Positions 59,150 to 64,000 of a stretch of 64,000 bases of DNA are shown one piece after another. Where the stretch lies: assembly GCA_004794655.1 (NCBI GenBank), contig SMMW01000568.1:2097001-2161000 (forward strand). Reading direction: 5' to 3'. A program made the translations under genes and the position numbers. Every line of letters begins with the position of its first letter. Position 1 is the first letter of the stretch. The notes below the pieces were generated by a model. The model saw nothing but the letters and a program-made list of their open reading frames with translations, was not told the DNA's origin and did no database searches. The DNA comes from Marisa cornuarietis. Taxonomy: Eukaryota > Mollusca > Gastropoda > Architaenioglossa > Ampullariidae.

Positions 59150-60301
59150 CCTCTATACTAGTATGGGGTATGGCACGCACAGACACAGGTACACACACGC
59201 ATTGCACACACACACACACACACAGGGATAGAAAGGTAGGTGACATACCTTGTGACCGAAAGAAAGTGGGAGGGGGTTGGGGAAAACCACTGGCCGAATG
59301 GCGACCCGGCCGAAGGAGAGCGGAAGGGGGTCGCCTAGTAACAAGGACAGGGCTTCTGGAAAAGTCGGGTGTGAGGGGAATAAGAGGGTGAGAGAGGGAG
59401 GAGAGAAGACAGTCGAACGGGGAGAAGAGAGGAGAGAGTCGAACGGAGAGAAGAGAGGTGGGAGGATCGCCCCACCAAGGAGTTGTTAGAGCTTGATGTA
59501 TATGCTTTCGCCTTGTCAGACCTATCCTCTGACGCGCTAGTAAATCTGAACCCACGACGGTGTTGTGTTATCATTGTAGTGAGACAGAGAGCGAACCTCA
59601 TCCCACCCTGTTACACCTCTATACCTGTGTAACCGGACTGACGGTCGCTACACTCACACTTACACAGCCATAACGCCATAAATCAGTCCGTTCCTCTTTG
59701 TTGTTTCAGGGGAGAGGACGGAAGTTCCCAAGGAGAACTTTCTTTCTAAAGTCCTGGCTCTCGTTAGTCGGGTGCGTTGTCTCATATACTGCCTCGCGTT
59801 GTGTTCTTTTTTTTTCCATCTACGCCACCCGCACTCAGCCGACCTTGGAATAAAAAAAACAACCCTGCTTTTCTCTAAACCAAAAGTGTGTTCTCTGCGG
59901 TGTATCTCTCAGCTCCTTGATCTTCATGAGTGTTCCTCTGCTCGACGCAATTACAATGGACGACACGATTTCTTTCTCTCTACTGATTCTCATTCATCTC
60001 GTTCACACGACGAGGACACATACCTCACGCTAGCATACGGACTAAGACACACAAATAAGTAAGTTCAGAGACATAAATTTATTTACATAATACACACCTA
60101 TAACTACTAGTATCCATATCCTAACTAACCTACCTAAATCCTAACACCTAACTCCCTGGGGTGGGGGAAAGAGGGGGTGGAGCAACGAGAGCCTCTTTTC
60201 AGCGGACCAAGCTACCTTTCCGTAGGCTTGATACTCCTCTCGCACCTCGAACCATCAGTTTACTGCTCGTCCAAGCAGGACCAGTCGCCTTTCGACAAAC
60301 A

Positions 60302-60546
60302 GGTCCAGAGACGTTTGTTTATGTTTGTTGTTTATTTAGTTGGAAAGTGCTTCCACCTTGCGGTGATTTCGCACTACGGGGGGAAAGGGAGGGGGGAGGA
60401 AACCGGAGTACCCGGAGAAAACCCCCGCCGCCCAGCCCTGCGAACAGGTGTCACATACAGAGAGTGTCCCGAGACGAGATCTGAACCCTGAGCCGCTCAC
60501 TGCAGTGGTGACAAGCGAGTGTTTTAACCACTACACTACCGGGGGC
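60302..60546 (-). mobile_element. tRNA-derived SINE, tandem copy 1
   Basis: On the minus strand GGTAGTGTAGTGGTTAAAAC fits a Pol III A box (TAGTGTAGTGG) and GGTTCAGATCTC a B box about 40 bases later. A body with GGGTACTCCGGTTTCC and a pyrimidine-rich part follows. It is nearly identical to the neighbour at 60556-60781. Confidence 0.75.
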
Positions 60547-60555
60547 CCTTAGGGG

Positions 60556-60781
60556 GTCCAGAGACGTTTGTTTATTTAGTTGGAAAGTGCTTCCACCTTG
60601 CGGCGATTTCGCACTATGGGGGGAAAGGGAGGGGGGAGGAAACCGGAGTACCCGGAGAAAACCCCCGCCGCCCAGCCCTGCGAACAGGTGCCACATACAG
60701 AGAGTGTCCCGAGACGAGATCTGAACCCTGAGCCGCTCACTGCAGTGGTGACAAGCGAGTGTTTTAACCACTACACTACCG
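60556..60781 (-). mobile_element. tRNA-derived SINE, tandem copy 2
   Basis: Differs from copy 1 by about three substitutions (for example CGGCGATTTC against CGGTGATTTC) and lacks about 17 bases of the TTTGTTTATG stretch. The direct arrangement indicates a very recent local duplication or back-to-back insertion. Confidence 0.75.
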
Positions 60782-62024
60782 TTTTCTCTGGTATTTATAC
60801 GGAAATAGCTGGGTGCTACGTCACCCGTTGTGCGGTCAGCCTGCCTCGCTCCGCTCCGCTCGCGCGACCAAGCGTGGGGTGGAAGGGGGTGCGGGGTAGA
60901 AGGGAAGAAAGCACCGTCAGCGGTACAAGCTGTCCAGCGCTCCCGCTACACGTGTATATCCATAAACCCATACTGTCAACGTCCTCTTTTCTTTAGGTTT
61001 GTTTTCGAAAACAAAATTAATATGGAATACTCGGCGTTTAATTGTTACAACTCAACATAGGAACGTGTTTTGATGCAGTCATTCATCAATTCTTCGAATT
61101 ACAGTTCAGGTCTTTTAAAGGAGACAGCAGTAAAATATTTTGGAACTTACCCATCGTGTCCATCAGCAACAACAAAGCCTGACCGTCCAGGTCACGTGAC
61201 TTGAAGTAAAAGAGATGAGTTCAGTCTGTTTCACACCGCCTTTTGGCGGTTTGGTAGTCTTGCTTGATGCTGTACATTTTTAGACAACGATTGTTGTAAA
61301 GCACATAGCCCTTCTCCACAGGGCAGCCGCCTGCACATAAAAATCAGTATATTTTCCACTACTTTAATCTTGATGATACAGTATTTGTCTGATGCAGCTA
61401 ACATTTAATTAAAATAGAGGACACCAGAAACTATACTGTTACTAGTTACTGTGTTTTGCATAACTAGTATATTTATTTATTCCTTTTTTGTTGTACTTTG
61501 TTTCACATGTGACTGATGTCTCAACATTTTGCGTTTTCTTCGTTAAGTTAATGTGGGTGGTGAGAGTTACGACATAACTGTGACCCACGTACCGAGATTC
61601 TCAGAGCCAACGGCTCGTGTTTGACGGGAAAATGTATGAAGGTAGTAACCAGACGGTTGAGAGTAAGCCTTTTTCTCAACCAGTCTATCTTTCTCTTTAT
61701 CTTTGATTCTCTCTCTCTTTTGAACAACTTGTGAATTTCTAAGTAATTTTGTCTGTTTTTGTGCCCCTTGACGATATTTTCTACTATTTCGTAAGGGTTT
61801 TAAAATTGAAACTAGACTTCAGGTGCGGCGAATTTATTCAGACAAAATGTCGACGAGTGTTCACCACCATGGAAATAGAGGTGACACAGTGTCGCTCTTC
61901 CGTTGGTCTTTTTGTGCTTGTGTACGTTGCCTTTATTACCAGGCGAGTGAGACATTGTAACCTAAATATAACCCACGAACTTATGACCCCTACAATGGCG
62001 TGTAGGTTTGATCCCTACATTAGT

Positions 62025-62270
62025 GGGTAGCGGAATTTTCTTTCCCACGACAGTTAGGGATGGGGCGGAAATTCAGCCAATCAGAGTGCCGGTCTATGTT
62101 ATTTTGTCAGAGGTTTGGGGTTAGGATTTGGGTTGGGTTAGGGTTAGGGTTAGGGTTAAGTTTAGTTTATTAGGTACAATAGGGCAATTGAATGGAGCGA
62201 GCAGACGACGGCATATTGGCTGAATTTCCACCATCCCTAACTGTCTGGGGAAAAAAATTCCGCTAGCGGG
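62025..62270. mobile_element. Foldback/MITE element with telomere-type repeats in its loop
   Basis: The left arm (62025-62081: GTAGCGGAATTTTC, ACAGTTAGGGATGG, GGAAATTCAGCCAAT) is the reverse complement of the right arm (62216-62270: ATTGGCTGAATTTCC, CCATCCCTAACTGT, AATTCCGC). The loop holds four perfect GGGTTA units at 62135-62158 plus degenerate units before them. No coding frame. Confidence 0.75.
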
Positions 62271-62274
62271 TAAG

Positions 62275-63580
62275 CTGGGGGATTTGCAAATCATTCTCGT
62301 GACAGCCATGATAACAGCGTTGTCTTGACAGCGCCAACGACAGACTGATCGGAAAATGTGAATGAGCCGTGTAGCCACCAGACATCACTCGGTAAATTGG
62401 GCATCAGCACCGACAGCATAGTTTAAGCCTAAGACCTGCTGCAAAGAATGTTACTTCCAGTTAACTTAAACAGGATGCTCATACGAAGACTCTTCAAAGG
62501 AAAAAAAGAGTAAAAAGTGGTAGATCCTTGACCTTTGATAATCAGCTGGGTGGTGGGTAGTGAGGGAGCGAGAGAGAGAGAGAGAGAAGCAAAACAGACA
62601 TGTTGACACTAGCATCCCCAATAAGGCCATTCGCAGCTTATACAACCATAAGTAGGTAAACGAAGACTATACGCCAAACAATGAGCCACAATCCAGTCAA
62701 ATACCACACAATACGCAAGGATTTGCATGTGGACGGTACAGTGATGATTTCTTGCGTATTTAAACTACTTTTCAAAAAGATATCAGAAACAAGAGATCTG
62801 CGTTATTGATTCAACTCATAATACTATGCAATGTGACACACGACCATGAGTCGTTGTAACAGGTTTTTTTCGATGATCTCCAAAAAACCCCACTTGCTGC
62901 TTGTGTCATTTCCAACCGTGAAGATACAGAAAATTAGAGAGGATGCTAAATATGCTTACAAAAGCATTCGTCGGACATTAAAGATATATGTTTCAAAAGT
63001 AAGCCAAACATATTTACAATCTCTTAAATGATAAAATCATCCTAGATCTTGTGAAAGCAGAAAAAGGAAAACTAACCCATCGCTAAGAATACAAAACAGG
63101 TGTGCCTTAGTATCGACTAACAGACTAAGCTCAGGTCGGTCAGATGATCTGCGAGCGAAACAACAAACTTTTGCTACTTCCTGCTACATAACTACAAACT
63201 AGAAACACATAACCCATATCGTTCACCGCATGGAGAAATAAAATACGCAAATTGCCACCACTGTCCTTGCAAGAGTGTGTGCTAGAAAGTTTGCATAAGC
63301 ATAAATTTAGTGAGTATGAAATAGTGATTGTTAATTAGCGCTCAGTAAAGAATTAGTGAGTGTGAACTAGCATTAGGTGTGGAGCTGATGTGTGTGGACA
63401 AAAGAGAGATAGAAAGAAGAAAAAACGAAGATGGAGAAGAACAGCAAAAAGTACGGAGTTGTGGTTCTTATTAGTTTAGGCCACAATACCTTGACGGCAA
63501 CCATGGCAGATTTGCCCTAGCAAGAGTTGGTGGCAATAAAAGGCAGCGTGTGACAAGATTCTTTCCCCTTCCCGACTGAG
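62275..63580. other. Stretch without a recognisable gene
   Basis: AT-rich; a GA run at 62572-62586. A 61-codon plus-strand frame (62846-63031) has no family resemblance. Nothing supportable was found. Confidence 0.5.
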
Positions 63581-63589
63581 AACGTGAAG

Positions 63590-63683
63590 TTCGCGTACTG
63601 CAGGCGGCGACTGTCACCCGATGGAGGCTTTGTGAAGACCAACATTTCATTGTTAGGAACTCTGTCTCGGCACTCAAGTTTCT
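63590..63683 (-). pseudogene. Inverted, splice-dead copy of the first CUB4 exon
   Basis: The minus strand reads KLECRDRVPNNEMLVFTKPP then SGDSRRLQYA, matching PECQGG...SDEVLVITQPPSGVSRSLQYT of the CUB-gene exon 23244-23352. The acceptor side (CCCTGTGTGCAG) is kept and also matches the intron there (CCCTGTGTAG). At the end the GTAAGT donor is deleted (CGAA then CTTCACG), while the following TTCTCAGTCGGGAAGGG still matches the CUB4 intron. It is five codons shorter in frame. Confidence 0.75.
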
Positions 63684-63839
63684 CTGCACACAGGGTCTTT
63701 ATTGAACGAATGATTGAGCACAGCCGGCAAACTTGACCATGTCCCGAAGATGTCTCCAAGATGGCATAATGATCACAATAAACACGTGTATGATAATCAA
63801 ACATTTAAAAAAAAGCACTGAGCTCATTAAGGGTCCACA

Positions 63840-64000
63840 GTACTCTATGGATATTTTGAAAAAAACAAACAAAACGTTAGAGCCAAGGTTTTTTTAGAGC
63901 ATGTGTAAAGACACAACGAGTGGACATAATTACACCAAGGTATCTGCACATATTAACATCACAAGTTTTGTGCCATCATAAAACCATCTATCTGTTTTAG
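63840..64000 (-). mobile_element. LINE fragment at the window edge
   Basis: Matches 54236-54310 (AAGGTATCTGCACATATTAA against AAGATACCTGTACATGTTAA, and the CCATCATAAAACC part), the reverse-transcriptase region of the 53329-54640 element. It continues beyond the window. Confidence 0.55.

Larger units (their letters stand above)
58575..61330 (-). pseudogene. Third C-type lectin copy, inactivated
   Basis: Exons 61330-61151 (first CTLD half) and 58828-58575 (second half) keep good splice sites in the usual phase. The first half reads GCPVEKGYVLYNNRCLKMY and AKRRCETD, then TGA at 61223-61221 where paralogues have a residue before AHLFY. The second half reads LWVGANDIVTEGRFLWSDG, GGQPDNAGGKEDCVEV, FNDYVC, then a 4-bp deletion before the end turns GFVC into GFVR and shifts the stop. 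The signal-peptide exon and promoter are not found upstream, and the intron carries two SINEs. QPD is shared with copy 1. The damage supports a dead gene; sequencing error could mimic single changes but not all. Confidence 0.85.

Noticed and set aside
59073..59555. 160-codon minus-strand open frame
   Set aside because: Runs through TG/CA microsatellites (His-Thr and Val-Cys runs) in the intron of a pseudogene; composition explains its length.
1..64000. CRISPR arrays, bacterial operons, rRNA or intact tRNA genes
   Set aside because: None seen; tRNA-like segments are SINE heads with degenerate boxes and no complete cloverleaf.

Overview
The window is eukaryotic genomic DNA: small exons with consensus splice sites, long AT-rich introns, many microsatellites, LINE, SINE and MITE relics, and no bacterial-type gene packing. 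The protein families, the secreted C-type lectin array and the SINE type (tRNA-like head, 3' domain ending in a GCGTTAAACAC-like core, CAAA tail) fit a mollusc, most likely a gastropod. That taxonomic guess is an inference, not a match.

Region 1 (1-11.7 kb, minus strand): one complete 18-exon gene for the bifunctional mRNA-capping enzyme (RNGTT). All joins are in phase and give 606 codons. It has an N-terminal RNA triphosphatase ([10 protein letters not shown]) and a C-terminal guanylyltransferase (KADGTR). One intron is GC-AG, one exon is only 31 bp, and a decayed copy of one exon lies in an upstream intron.

Region 2 (14.9-27.8 kb, plus strand, head to head with RNGTT): a 17-exon gene for a type I membrane protein of 702 aa, with a signal peptide, five CUB domains, one transmembrane helix and a 21-residue tail. 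Every CUB module is encoded by three exons with the same intron phases (1-2-1-1). I cannot assign a named orthologue.

Region 3 (about 28.5-54.7 kb): a tandem segmental duplication. It carries two intact minus-strand genes for secreted single-domain C-type lectins (169 and 168 aa). Each has a TATA box, an exon ending exactly at the ATG, a signal-peptide exon with a GC donor, and two CTLD exons. Introns, flanks and signal exon are nearly identical between copies, but the ligand-binding exon is strongly diverged (QPD in one, NPS in the other). Several transposable elements sit in only one copy and the other copy preserves the empty site, so the order of events can be read directly. A 1.4-kb block occurs three times around the array.

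Region 4 (55.5-64 kb): decayed relatives. These are a lone CTLD exon on the plus strand, a third minus-strand lectin gene broken by a nonsense codon, a 4-bp deletion and loss of its signal exon, a freshly tandem-duplicated tRNA-type SINE pair, a foldback element with telomere-type repeats in its loop, and a splice-dead inverted copy of one exon of the CUB gene.

Together the window shows a housekeeping gene, a multi-CUB receptor-like gene and a young, diversifying lectin cluster with birth, decay and transposon insertion visible side by side. Gene models were assembled by eye from splice sites, phase and family knowledge; no transcript data were available.
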